Part shown: positions 25,010-38,100 of the stretch, piece by piece
How positions within the stretch are numbered: the first letter of the stretch is position 1
How the letters are laid out: each line of letters starts with the position of its first letter
From: Manis javanica
Lineage: Eukaryota > Chordata > Mammalia > Pholidota > Manidae
DNA: 64,000 bases
Assembly (NCBI RefSeq): GCF_040802235.1
Contig: NC_133165.1
Span: 15,843,623 to 15,907,622 of the forward strand
Reading direction: 5' to 3'
The notes under the pieces: generated by a model
What the model was told of the DNA's origin: nothing
Database searches by the model: none
What the model saw: the letters and a program-made list of their open reading frames with translations, nothing else
Position numbers and translations under genes: made by a program

Positions 25010-25200
25010 CTTGCCTTTGGCTACTAGTTATTGTTACTAGTCTTCAGAAGGTTACTTGATGACCCTGTGTGCCTTGGTTTCCTTATCTCTAAAATGAGGA
25101 CATAGGATCTGCTTTCCAGACCCACTGTTTGACTTAATGAGAAATTATATTTATACACAAAGTGCTTAGGGCAGTACCAGGCACAAGGCAGGCATTCGGG
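25010..25200 (+). repeat. MIR SINE
   Basis: 'ttggtttccttatctctaaa' followed by 'atgaggacataggatctgc' and 'aagtgcttagggcagtacca' matches the 3' half of MIR. Confidence 0.65.
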
Positions 25201-26989
25201 GAGGTTAAAGCATGGGGTGGGTTTGTGGAACAAAGATCAGGGGCAGAAGGCCACATCTGAGGCTGGACGCTGTCGGCAAGAGGGCTTGCATGCCATGCTC
25301 TGGAGGTCAGACTTTATCCTGTAGGCACAGGGATTTTGAGCAGACATTTTATTTCATTTTTAGGAACACTGACAACAGTTTGGAAAGATTTATTTACATT
25401 TTATGCTCTCTCTGACCTCTATTGAACAGTTTTATTGTCCCACAAACTTCTACTGTGCTATTTAGAGCAGATTTGAAATTTTAGATAATTTCTATTCACA
25501 TTATTCACATTATTTTGTCCTCAGGTCGATTTTAAATCTATCAGTGGATTACTGAGATAACCCCAGTAGGTCCTTAGGTTTGTCTTTCTGCCAAATAGGG
25601 ATCTTCTAAAATACACGTTCTGTAAAAGTATTTTTTCCTCCAGAGAACAATTAGACCTACTTCCCTTTTCAGTTTTACTTGGGACATCTGGTTTGAGGCA
25701 ATGTAACTTGTTCTAAGTCATTGATAAATATTTGATAGTGTGATTCTGCCATTTTACCCAGAGCCAGTTCTGTGTAAAAGAATTTAAATGCACACCTGTA
25801 ATTAGCATTCTAGAACATAAAATCTGTGCAATATCTCCATCAATTCATTCAGCTGTAGCATATAACCCTCTTGCCCTTTCCATTCTTGATGGTTATGAGG
25901 AAATATTTGATATACTGACTATAACAAATTCCCCATGGAGTACTATTGGGTTTCAAGGCACTTTTGCCATGTTTTTCCTTTTCCAACTGTATTAACTTTT
26001 CTTTTTCTGTCATCACTAACATTTTTCGTGGGTTTCCTCTTCAAATTCCCTAGAGCTCTCTTTAGTTACAAAGCTTTTACAGTAAGTATCACTTTTCCAG
26101 AGCTAATGTGACACCTCACAAGTGTCCAAACCACCTGATTCTGTGGGCAATGACCTATGAGAGCTTCTCAGTGTGCCAGGGACAGAAATTAAAAGTCTGT
26201 GGATTGGACATAGGCAACCAGTGTAGTCATGGAAACAATTTACTTCTATGTTCTTGGGTGCTCAAGACATTTTCTAAGGAGAGACAATGCTGAAGCATTG
26301 TCTAATTTAGGTTCTAAAAATGTATAGAGTGACTGACATTCTCTACTGTGGGTAAATGTGGGGTTTTCCATTGGTTCCACTGATTCAGGGAAATGGGACC
26401 AATGGTGTTTGTTCATTTTACACAACATGTTAAAGCAGATGTTCTAGAAAACTGTAGAATGGAACAAAGTTCTTCCTTCTCTTCAAAACTATATCCTGAA
26501 CCTCTGGAAACTCAAGTGGGAGCAGATTTCACTTTAAAAAATGAATGAAACGTATTGCCACATTCTGGAGACTTTGCATGGGTCTCCGTCTCTGTAACTG
26601 TGACCTCTATCCTTACCTGTTTTCCAGAAAATACTTTTTCCAAAGAAAATGGTAGCAGTGAAAGCTTGTATATGGTATTTTCAATATGAGATAAACTGAA
26701 CTAGGCCAAATTCAAAGACTTTTACTATAGGCAAGGTAGAATGAGGTCTCAGAGGTACCCAGTCTATCTCAAAATGTATGCTTCCATACTGAAAGGGAAA
26801 AGAAGAAACTCGAACACCAGCTCTCCTGTAGTCTCCTTCCTTCAAGAAAACTGGGTACAGTTCATTCTTCTGACAAAGAGAGGCTGCACAGACGGCTGCA
26901 GCAGCTTCCCCACCCCCGTCCGTGGATGGATGCGGCTCTTCAGCGGCACTCATCTTGCTTGCTCGGCGTCTGAGCCCTTAAATTACATG

Positions 26990-27160
26990 AACTCCACACA
27001 GATATGATCACCATTCCCATGTAAAGACAGAAGGAAACTAAGGACCGAAACGGTTCGGTGACTTCCCAAAGGATGTAACGTGATCATTGTGGAGCTGGAA
27101 TTCCAACCCAGGAAAACCAGACCCAAGGTCTGTACTTAGAAGCTCTGCCTTCTCCGGAAG
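26990..27160 (-). repeat. MIR-like SINE, reverse orientation
   Basis: 'agacagaaggaaactaagga' and 'ggagctggaattccaaccca' follow the order of the reverse MIR core. Confidence 0.5.
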
Positions 27161-27226
27161 GGCACTTTTTATGGCTCAGGTCTACAATAACTGAAGATCA
27201 AGTTTAGCTAGCTACTGTCAGGATAA

Positions 27227-27229
<3 letters not shown>

Positions 27230-27286
<57 letters not shown>
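27230..27286. repeat. (GA)n dinucleotide microsatellite
   Basis: An uninterrupted GA run of about 57 nt. It gives the leucine-serine open frame seen on the minus strand. Confidence 0.97.
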
Positions 27287-27288
<2 letters not shown>

Positions 27289-28599
27289 CATCTCAAAGGT
27301 GAAAAGGAATAAACATGCATATTTTTCTTTTCTGCTCTGCTACATTTCTGTAAAAACTCATTAAAAGGGAAATGACCCTTTGTGTTTGAGTATCTCAAAG
27401 TGTATGGAAGAAAGAGAAACAGGATATGGTAAATAATAATTATCAATAAATATTTGTTGAATTAATGCTTGGAAAGTATTGATTTCTATCTATGCACCTT
27501 GGGATAGGGTAATTCTTACTTTTTTATCTTGAGACAAATATGTATGAGGAATAATAAATAATCTGGTGGTGCCAACTGTGATTATCAATCAAAAGAACTA
27601 AATGGAAAGGGCAAAATGATTGTAAGAAATAGTGGAATCCAGAAGGAAAGAAACTAGCCACCAGGAACACCTAATGGTTGTTAAAAACATTTGATGGCTT
27701 TCCATGGAACTGGGAGATTTGCTCTGTGATGCTCTAGAGAACAGAAATGGCCCCATAATAGCGGGAAATTACAGGAATGCATTCATAAAGGTAGAGGCAC
27801 TATGCTAGGAATTGCATATCAGATGAGGCATTGGCAAGAAGTTCTCTGTTCTAATTTTAAACCCCAAAATTCTTCCTAGGAGTACATATGTTAATATATG
27901 TTTCAGCATCCATGATGGATAGCAGTTTCATGAACAAATACTTTAATTACACAGAATCAAGAACTGTGCTTTCACTTGGAGATATAAAGCTGAATAAAAT
28001 TTCAAAAATCTCACTATCTAGAAATAAGGCAGAAATGTTATATTTTAGATGGCAGATGGATTGAAATATGCTGAGTTCCCTGGAGTCAAAGAAGAATGGG
28101 ACTGAATAGATGGACATCATCTTAAAAATGTATTCAATGATCTAAATCTTCAGAGAGAAAATTCAGGCAGAGAAACACAGTATGGGGACACCCAAAGTTC
28201 ATATGCTAATCATTCATAGATCCAAGACCACAGCTCATTCCCATCTATACATTATAGTACTTTTGTTCTGCCAACAATTATTTCTTGGGTTGTTTAATAG
28301 GCATAAAATACTTCTTTTGGCAAAGCTCTTTCTTTGCTGTTTCCTTTTTCAAAACTGTTTCCCATGATAATTATCTTTAGGTAGATTCTTTCCAGAAATT
28401 TAAGTATGGAAGTGCCATACATAAATTAGTTTTAGTCTTCAGAGGATAAAACAGAAACATTCAATGCTGGTTAAGTGTGGTTACTGCTAGTAGTAATTTT
28501 TTGGACTATGTCATTGTTTCCAGCAGGCTGCCCTTATTGTTAAACAAAAGGCCTATGAGTTCTAATGACCTTTGCTTCCTCAGAGTCACCGTTATCCAC

Positions 28600-29180
28600 C
28601 CAAATTCTCAAGTCAAAACCCTATATTTCTCCCTTTATTCATCGCAAGCACTCCAGCTTCAAAGCTCAGACTTGCAACTTGCACAATGTAAAACATGTCT
28701 ATGGTTCCCATCTGTACTTCCCATCCTTGTCCACAATAATCTTCTTCCTAGATTCTGTAACACCCTCTTACCCAGTTTCCCTACTTCCATCCTTGCCCTC
28801 TTCCAAATCATTTCTTGCACAGAGCCAGAGGGAAATTTTTGTAGTATAGGTCACATTTTGTCTCTCCTGCGTAGAACCCTCAATGGCTTCTCATTGCCCT
28901 CAGAACAAACCCAAAAGCAAAACCTACAAGCTCTATGTGATGTAATCTCTGAATACTTCTTCAGTACCACTTCCTACACCCCAGCCCTGCCCCTCTTCAT
29001 TAGACACTGCATATTCTGGCCTATGTTTTACCTTTATGCTAGCTCTTTATACCTGGAGGACCCTTCTTCCGTATTATTCCATTCCGGGTACGTCTCATCC
29101 TTTCGGTTCCATTCAACTCTAACTCCCATTTCAGCCTTCTACAGCAGGACCTTCCATCCTTCTTCCATTACTCTCATCAC
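28600..29180 (+). repeat. LINE-2 fragment, 3' region
   Basis: Landmarks of L2: 'cctcaatggcttctcattgc', 'cagaacaaacccaaaagcaa', 'tctatgtgatgtaatctctg', 'gacactgcatattctggcc' and 'ctggaggacccttcttccg'. A 242-codon open frame crosses it, which looks accidental. Confidence 0.7.
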
Positions 29181-29419
29181 ATTACTTTGCTTTTTATCCT
29201 TCTAATGTTCACCATAATTTATACACATCTATAAATATTATTTCATTTATTTGCTTCTTTTTTCTTTTGCTTCCTCCCTCCATAATTGATTTTCAATGTT
29301 TACTTATTGAGTGTATTAATATTACATGAGAAAAAACATAGACATAATTTTTTGGTTTGATACTAAATCTTCTATATACTATCAATTCTTTTGTTTCAGT
29401 GTGCTACAGCATGCCCTTA

Positions 29420-29650
29420 TTGATACAAAAATAATTATAAACATTTATATAGTGATGTGTCAGGCACTGTTCTACATCTTTACATTTATTAAATCAGTTA
29501 TTCTCAGGATAACTCATGAAATACATACTATTATTGTCTCCCATATTGTATAAATGTGGAGATTGAGGCATAAATGGTTGAGTACATTGCCCAGGGTCAC
29601 TCAAATAGTCAAACCCAGATCTAAGCTTAGGTAGTGTGGCTTCAGGATCA
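29420..29650 (+). repeat. MIR-family SINE
   Basis: 'tcaggcactgttctacatct', 'taaatgtggagattgaggca' and 'gcccagggtcactcaaatag' correspond to a MIR-family repeat. Confidence 0.55.
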
Positions 29651-29873
29651 CATTCTCAATCATAAATAATGCTGCCTTAATACAAGCATGGAGCATTTTC
29701 AGGATAAAAGAAATGCAAATTCTTCCAGGTCCTAAGATTATCATTAGATAAACACATCAAGAATCTACTTTAAAAAGGGAGAACCTGCTATGAGAAGGGC
29801 CTAAAGGGTAATAATTCATAATACCCTCAAATGAGCAACTATCTGAAGAGAATGAATAGTATTTGATTCTTAC

Positions 29874-30143
29874 TTAGAGTTTGCTGAATAGTTACCAGCT
29901 TGCTCAAGTTCCCATTCATCACTGTTGCCATTTGAATGACATAAGTCATTCCAGGGGTTAAATTATTGATCTTGTATCTATTAGCACCCTTTACAAACAG
30001 CTCCATGACTTCTCTTTCATCTGATACAGATTTGATTTGAATGTAGACCTCGTGGCCGTCTCGTGGGAGCTCCCACTGAAGGACCATACTGTCCTCTCCT
30101 ACATCTTCAGGATTAGCAAAAACTTTCTGGGGAGGATTAATAC
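29874..30143 (-). CDS. PTPRQ: PTPRQ long-form exon c9: FN3 N5, a single-exon domain
   Basis: 270 nt, 90 codons, phase 1 to phase 1. It starts GINPPQKVFANPEDVGEDSM and continues VLQWELPRDGHEVYIQIKS, NNLTPGMTYVIQMATVMNG, ending TIQQTL. All FN3 landmarks are present. Acceptor TTTCAG and donor CTAA|GTAAGA are strong. It stands isolated: 5.6 kb from exon 24060-24320 on one side and 11.7 kb from exon 41805-42080 on the other, the latter swollen by the LINE-1. Confidence 0.93.
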
Positions 30144-30439
30144 CTGAAAGGAACAGAAAATAAATTTACATATCTTTATTATTAGCAATACTCATATTGT
30201 TGAGTAAAATTATCTCAGTCCCATATGAATTCATGTTTGAAGTAAATTTAACAAATCCTTTTGTCACCGTGTTGTGGAAAGAACTCAATTTTGGAGAAAA
30301 ATGTGTCTTGCTATTACTCTACAAGATTTACCTAAACCCAAGCATTACACATAAATGGAAAATTGAGAAATGCTTAGCAAATTCTTCAGACTTTAAGAGT
30401 TCCATTAGAGTAATGTTTCCATTACTGATATTTTTCATT

Positions 30440-31500
30440 CTTTTATCAAATGCTCATGGACACCTACAACATACCAGGCACTCACCTAGACAGGTAGAGG
30501 GCATCAACAAAAAATAACAAAGGTCTCTGCCTATGAAGTTTATACTCTAATAGGTGGAAATAGACAAGAAACAATGTATATAACAATGGGTGCAAGCAGA
30601 CAATAAACAATACAGATAATAAATGTCTATGCTACATAGTACTGTAGATATGATAGTGCTGAGGAAAAATGAAAAAGTTAGGGAGATCACACGTATGGTG
30701 GCTGTAGGAGGAATTCATGGTGCTAAATATGGAATTCAGGGCAGGTGTCTTTGAAAAGATGATATTTTGAGCAAAGCACTTATAGGAAGTGAGCAAGTTA
30801 GACATATATGCATATATCTGGAAGAGTATTTCAGGCAGGAAAGTAAAAATCAGCCAAAGTAAAAGCTCAATGGTGGGAGTTTACCTGGAATGTTCAACCA
30901 CAGAAAGCAAACCAGAGTGAAAGGAGGAGAGGGTGGTGGGTCCGGGACTAACGGAGAACCGTATCCTGCTTCATAGGCTTATTTTGAATAAATCAGGTAG
31001 CAACTACAGGCTTATATGCAGAGGCATGATCTTTCCTAAATTTTAAATCACTTGGGCTCTTATGTTCATAACCAAATATAGAGACAGCAAAGGTAGAAAC
31101 AGGAGAGCAAGCCCAGTGATCTTGGCAAGAGAGAGTGGTAGCCTGGGTGACGACAGCCCTGGAGGAGGTAGGGACGAGTACTGGGATCCTGGATTCAGTT
31201 CAAGGAGGACCAACTGGGCATCTTGACAGACGGGGTGTAGGTTGTGAGAGACGCGGAAGAGCCAAGGACTCCTTCAAGGTTTCTGAGCTGACCACCTAGG
31301 GAATGAAACGGCCACGACCTGACATGGAGAGGGTTATGGTCAAAGCAGATTTGGGTGGCAACATTTGTAGTTCAGTGTTGGACATTTTGACTTCAAGGTG
31401 CGCCTTAGATATCTCAACGAGACACACTGAGTGGCAGTACCAGTCTGAAGTTCAGGAAAAAGGTCTGGGCTAGAGATAGAAACTTTGGAGTCATTAATAT
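30440..31500 (+). repeat. Ancient interspersed repeat, same family as 10480-11240
   Basis: It shares the order 'ccaggcactc', 'tatactctaataggtgg', 'acaagaaacaatgtatataa', then 'tttgaaaagatgatattttg', 'gcaaagcact' and a 'gagtatttcaggcagg' segment. Family not named. Confidence 0.4.
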
Positions 31501-33789
31501 ATAGATGTTTTTTAAAGTTTGGGGACTTGTGCTTATTCTAAAAATAGTTGCAACTTTAAATTATAGTGCTTTCCTAATTTCTGAAAGGCATGACACTTAT
31601 TTAGAAATTGAGAGGAAACTATCAGGTTGTGCTTGCCATTCATACAGCACATCATCAAAGAACTGTCTTGACAGTCTATCGTAATAACTAAGGAAAATAC
31701 TCTGGCTTATCTCCTTACAGAATTTGATTTGAATATTAAGCCTTGGATTTTTACTATTATACAACTCTCTGGAAATTGTAAAGCCTTCCTTTTAATCTTT
31801 ATGGTTTGTCCTGTGTTATAAGCTTCCCCTGAATATTGAACAGTTCTGAAGCACAATGATCAATCATTAGTGCATGTTAATAAGGGTAATTATGTAATTT
31901 CAAACTGTTCAGAAGTTTTGCTTTAAATAATTTTTAATAATTCACTCTTTTCATAATTACACTGTTCGCAGAAACTATGCTGTTGTTTTCAATTTGCTGT
32001 GAATTCACTTCTTTATCCACACAATTAAACACCATACTTTAAGCTCTCAGGAAAATACCATTTTTGGGTCAGACCCATAATCTGTTCATCCTGCACCTTA
32101 ACTTTGCAAAATTGTAACTGACTTGATTTTAGGTGTTGAAATTAATTATTTATGTAAAATTATCAGAAAAATGCCAGAATAATCCAATTAGAAAAACCAT
32201 TCTCAAGAGTCCAGGGTGAAACACCTTCAGATCTCTGTTCAGATTTTTTATATACTTGCAAGACTTATAAACATTTACTTTAGTTGGAGAACTTGGGTGA
32301 AATCTACTGAATGCCACACATAATTTGAGATTCAGTAAATGTTGAGATTTGGCGACTCATGATAGCACTACAGAATTTTCTGTACATTCACGTGAATTTT
32401 TATAGGAGATGAGTCTATAAGTACAATATACTTTTAATATGTGTGAAGGCTCTCCATCTTCTGTGCCTAGCTTACATTTGCTAGACTCTATACATGGGCC
32501 AATCTACTTGAATTGTCTTATGTTCAAACGTCATCTCTTCTAAAAGCCTTCTCTGGCTTTCCCAGGTATGGCTACATAAATGCTTCTTCTCTGGTCCTCT
32601 CTGCCTCCACACATGACGTTAGCCATACTTACAGTTTACAGCCTCCTCTGCCTGCCCTCTCCCCCTGGTCACCTCCTATGATTCAGCACATCATTATTCC
32701 ACCAGAAGACTTCTGGGTTAATTGATCCCTCTTTAGGGTCCCACAGGACCCAGAGTATAACTCCTATTGCAGCAATTATAATACAGAATTATCAGTGTTT
32801 TTTAAGTTATTTCCCTCCCTCCATTAGTATGTAAGCCCTCTGAAATCAGAGACTAGGTCTCATTCATCTTTGCTTCTCTAGTGTCTATTACAGTTTCTGA
32901 TACTGGAAAATAACTTACGGAGTGATTAATGAAGGGTAAAAATAATATTGCCTCACCCTTAGGAGAGTAAAAGAGCACTGGATTACTAAATTCTGGACAT
33001 GCGCTGCCAGCTTATAGTTAATAAATAGAGCAAATGACCCTCAAATTAATGTGCAGGCACACATGTACCTTTCTCCTATCCCTCTATTAAATAAATACAT
33101 GCCATGGGAGGTTTTAATTTGACTTTAAAATTAATGGGTATGTGAAAACGCCTCCTAATCTGCCTGTCAGTTGAAAAGGAAAGCATCTTAAACATAAGAG
33201 AGTCAACCAAGCATTTACAAATGGAAGGATGCTTTGTCTGAGCTCAGGGGACAGAAAACATATGCTCTCTAGTATCCAATGGGCAAAATAGTTTTGATTA
33301 GGAGTTGCAATGATGAATACATTTGTGTGAAGCATTATAATAATAATCATAAAAGCAGTATAGTAAGTATTAAATGTTATCATCTATTATTGTTACCTTT
33401 TTTCTAGAATCCCAAGTATTCGCAGTGTGAGAAGGTGATTTAATCTACGGTTGTGCATATGCAGGTTTTCTACCTCACCCACCTCAGCTGTAGTGTGCTT
33501 AAATTCTAGCTGGTTTGATTTCATTGGAAATTTCAGTCAGAGAACTTTGCATATAGGCATATTAAATACACATGAACATACAATATACACATTGCCCAAA
33601 TAGGGATATTGCCTAAATGTGCTTAGTTATATATTGTTTCGTACAATGATGTTTTACCTTTTCAAAAAAGATGGACTTATACATAGGGGGTAAAATAAAA
33701 TGCTTAGTTAAAAAATAGATTATTTTATTACAAACCTTAAATAGAATTCGTGCCTCATATCGAATTTACCGAGTATCATAATTCCTCCA

Positions 33790-34597
33790 GGTGGTAAAGA
33801 TACCTCGAGACAAGTGCTGGGCATAGAAGCCACAGGGCATAAATCTGCAAAGAAGTAAAAAGCTAATCTTTGCAAACAATATGGCTTCTCTCTCACTTAC
33901 CAACTTTACATTTCCCTGTATGGCCCCGGAAGATGACTGGTTAGCCAGAGACGGGTAAGATTCCTCAAGGGAGGAACAACCTAAGACAGGCACAGTCGCA
34001 GGGGGGCCATCAGGTGAGAATTTGGGGATCAACAGAGGTGAGGCTCAGAACCTCACCCCCCCTGCTTTGAGAGAAATCTTCTGCATCCGTGGATGTCTTG
34101 CTGCCCTTGTCTAGCCTGGATTAATACTTAGTCTACAGGCACACACCTGATCATCTACATTTGCTCTCTTACAGCACTAAACTATGTTTTCTACCTTTAT
34201 CTTGCATCTACCTACCACTTCAGCATTTTATTAAAAATAAAAATAATAATAATAATAGGAGAAATGGGGGATCAACATATAAATCAAGTACAAAAATCAA
34301 ATGAATATTCATATTTGACCTGATGGTTTATAGGTCATATTGCATGATCAAAACCGAAAGTTTCTGTGATGAATGCCCTTGTACTGTTCACCATGTAAGA
34401 ATTTATTCACTCTGTAAGAATTCGTTCACCATGTAAGAACTTGTTCGTTATGCTTCAGAAGATTGGAGACTGATGAGAATTAGGCTTGAGATGGATTAAT
34501 GATTGTACATTGAGCATTGACCCCCCTATACTGAATTTTATTGTTGTTAACAACCATTTGATCAATAAATATGAGAGATGCCCTCTCAAAAAAAAAA
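33790..34597 (+). mobile_element. Lineage-specific retroposon, copy 2 (about 0.8 kb)
   Basis: It is closely similar to 19889-20690 over its whole length, with scattered substitutions and a few small indels, and the same AATAAA and A-tail end. Beyond the tail, 34618-34672 repeats about 50 nt of the element's interior ('gggagaaatgtgggatcaac' onward), followed by an A-rich, simple-sequence region to about 34980. Confidence 0.75.
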
Positions 34598-35137
34598 ATA
34601 AATAAAAATGATAATAATAATAAAGGGAGAAATGTGGGATCAACATATAAATCAAGTATAAAAATCAAACGAAAAAAAAAAATAATAATAAAAAAAATAA
34701 AATAAAATATAAATGAGACTAAAATTAAAATTAAACCAGAATAAAATATGCTAATATGTAGAATGTAAAAGAGAAAACTATTGATAACTATGTATTGATA
34801 ATAATCAGATAAATGATCAAAAGAATGCTGGTCATATGTATAAAGAGTCAATACTGAGAAAAAGTAAAAAATTTATAAGTATGTTTGTCTAACAAATGAT
34901 TACAAATGCAATGAAATTGAAATGATATTCAGTTATTTTTAACTGTAAAAAATAAATATTAATTTGCCAAAAAAAAAATAGATTATTTTAATAATTATGT
35001 TCTAAACAAGTATTCAAAAACTGCTCTGTGCATGTGGAGCTGAGCAGAGATTAGAAATCCATTTGCCAAAATGCCTCAGGTGAGACTGCCCTCTATAGGT
35101 CAACTTACCACACTGCATGAGAAAGAAACAAAGTTAA

Positions 35138-35148
35138 AACCTATTCAA
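35138..35148. repeat. Target-site duplication, left, of the LINE-1
   Basis: AACCTATTCAA, repeated exactly at 41473-41483. Confidence 0.85.
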
Positions 35149-38100
35149 GAGTCCACCCGAAGATGTTGGCGTGAGAAGGGTGGCAGAAATCTCCTCCCAA
35201 AACCATAGACATTTTGAAAATACAGCAAATACTATTATTCCTAAAAGAAAGACCAGAAGATACAGTACACCAGACAGGCTACATCTGCGAGAACCCAACA
35301 TCTCATGGAAAAGGGTAAGATACAAAACCATGACCCGGCGGGACCCAAGCACTCCCCCAACCCCAGCTCACTGGCGGGGAGGAAGAGATTCAGAGGGGGG
35401 AGGGAGTGGAAGCACAGGACTGCTAAACAACCAGCCCTAGAAATCTGCCCCAGGAGCACAGACACATTGCACAGTGCTCTGGATATTAGAGGAACAGAAA
35501 AGCAAAATCTGAGACTAAGACTGAGAACAGGTTCCCACAGCCGACTGCCCTGGGACAAAAGAAAAGAAAGCACTTCAAAAGTCTTAAAGGGACAAGGGAC
35601 AAGACACATGGATAAAAACATCCTGGCACACTCAGCTCAACAGGCTGGGAACTTTAAGTAGCTTCTGGAGCCCTATCACCCTGGGTGGCAAGACGGGCCC
35701 TCACAGCGATAAGCAGCCTGCCGTTCCTCTTCCCTGTCAGCACCTGCGAGCAAACCGGCTGTCCCCACCATTGCTGCAGACCAGCCAGAGAGCAGACCCG
35801 CCTATAGCAACCATACAGCTTAACACAGAGGCTTCTTCCTGCATGTGGCTAACCGGCTGAGACCTAGAGGCTGCTCCCTGTGCATGGTTGATGGGCACAG
35901 ACAGTGGACATGGGTGCAGAGTCCAGAAGGCACAAAGGGGCTTTGTTCTCATGGCAGAGTATGTGCCTCTCACCAGCAACCACTGCCAGTGCCCTGGCCA
36001 TCCCAAGGGCCGCCCTGTCCATGGAAGCTCAGGGGATTAATCCAGAGGCTGCTCCCTGCAAGCAGTTGACAGGCACAGACAGAGGAGACAGGCAAGGTGA
36101 CCGGCAAGCAGGAAGGGACTTTGTTCTCCCAGCTGACACACATGCCACCTGCCGGTGACAACTCCCATCACTCTGAAAAGGCAGAAGAACCTTGTTCAAT
36201 CCAAAAATCCCTCAAACACCAGAAAGAGGGCTTGGTGAGACTGAAATCACCAATATTCCTGAAAAAGAATTCAAAATAAAAGTCATAAGCATGCTGATGG
36301 AGTGACAGAGAAATATTCAAGACCTAAAGGATGAATTCAGGAGGGAGATAAAGGAAATGAAACAAACAACAGAAGGATTTAAGAGCAGACTGGATGAGGT
36401 GGAAGAGACTATTAATGGAATAAAAATCATAAACACGAATACAGAGAAGCTGAGGCAGAGAGAGAAAAAAGGATCTCTAGGAATGAAAGAACATTAAGAG
36501 AACTGTGTGACCAATCCAAATGGAACAATATTCACATTATAGGGGTACCAGAAGAAGAAGAGAGAGAGAAAGGGATAGAAAATGTCTTTGAAGAAATAAT
36601 TGCTGAAAACGTCCCCAATCTGGGGAAGGAAACAGTCTCTCAGACCAAGGAAATCCACAGATCTCCCAACACAAGGGACCCAAGGAGGACAACACCAAGA
36701 CATATAATAATTAAAATGGCAAAGATCAAAGACAAGGACAGAGTATTAAAAGCAGCCAGAGAGAGAGAAAAAAGATCACTTACAAAGGAAAACCCATCAA
36801 GCTATCATCAGACTTCTCAGCAGAAACCTTACAGGCCAGAAAGGAATGGCATGACATATCTAATGCAATGGAACAGAAGGGCCTTGCACCAAGAATACTC
36901 TATCCAGCAAGACTATCATTTAAATTTGAAGGAAGGATTAAACAATTTCCAGATAAGCAAAATTTGAGGGAATTTACCTCCCACAAACCATCTCTACAGT
37001 GTATTTTAAAGGGACTGCTCTAGATGGAAGTATGCCTTAGGCTAAATAGCTGTCACCAGAGAAAATAAAACCACAGAAAAGGAAGTAGACCAACTAAATA
37101 CTAACTTTACACAAAATAAAATAGCTATCCACAAAGTCAGTCAAGGGAAACACAGAGGGACAGAATAAAACAGTGAATATATGAAGAGTAGAGGAGGAAG
37201 AAAAAGAAGGGAGAGAAATAAAGATTCATCAGACAATTTTTATAATAGCATAATAAGTGAGTTAAGTTAGATGGTTAGATAGTAAAGAAGCTGCCCTTGA
37301 ACCTTTGGTAACCATGAATCCAAAGCCTACAATGGCAATAAGTATGCATCTAAATGTAAATGGACTGAAGGAACCAATCAAAAGACACCAACTTACAGAA
37401 TGGATAAAAAAAGCAAGACCCATCTATATGTTGCCTACAAGAGACTCACAGACTCACTTCAAACTCAAAGACATACACAGACTAAAAGTGAAAGGATGGA
37501 GAAAGATATTTCATGCAAACAATCGGGAGAAAGAAGCAGTGTTGCAGCACTTGTATCAGACAAAATAGACATCAAAACAAAGAAAATCACAAGAGACAAA
37601 GAAGGACACTACATAATGATAAGGAGGTCAGTCCAACAAGAGGATATAACCATTATAATTATCTATGCACCCAACACAGGAGCACTTACATATGTGAAAC
37701 AAATACAATAGGAATTAAAGGAGGAAATAGAATGCAATGCATTCATTTTAGGAGACTTCAACACACCACTCACTCCAAAGGACAGATCAACCAGATAGAA
37801 AATAAGTAAGCACACAGAGGCACTGAACAACACATTAGAATAGATGGACCCAACAGATATCTATAGAACATTCCAGCAGGATACACATTCTTCTCAAGTG
37901 CAAATGGAATATTTTCCAGAATAGACCACATAGAAGGACACAAAAAAGAGCCTCAGTAAATTCAAAAAGACTGAAATTGAACCAACCAACTTTTCAGATC
38001 ACAGAAGTATAAAACTAGAAATAAATTGTACTAAGAAAACCAAAAGGCCCACAAACAGACGGAGGCTTAACAACATGCTCCTAAATAATCAATGGATCAA

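Larger units (their letters stand above)
24321..29873. other. Intron between FN3 N6 and N5, repeat-rich
   Basis: A MIR is near 25010-25200, with diverged repeat sequence on either side (24580-25350). A reverse MIR is near 26990-27160, a (GA)n run at 27230-27286, a LINE-2 near 28600-29180 and a MIR near 29420-29650. The stretch 25.4-27.0 kb shows nothing I recognise. Confidence 0.5.

Noticed and set aside
28477-29205. A 242-codon open frame on the plus strand
   Set aside because: It runs across a LINE-2 fragment in the antisense direction to the host gene and shows no domain. Judged accidental.
33766-34032. The minus-strand frame shared by both 0.8 kb elements as a host gene
   Set aside because: It is present in both repeat copies and stops at different points, so it belongs to the repeat.
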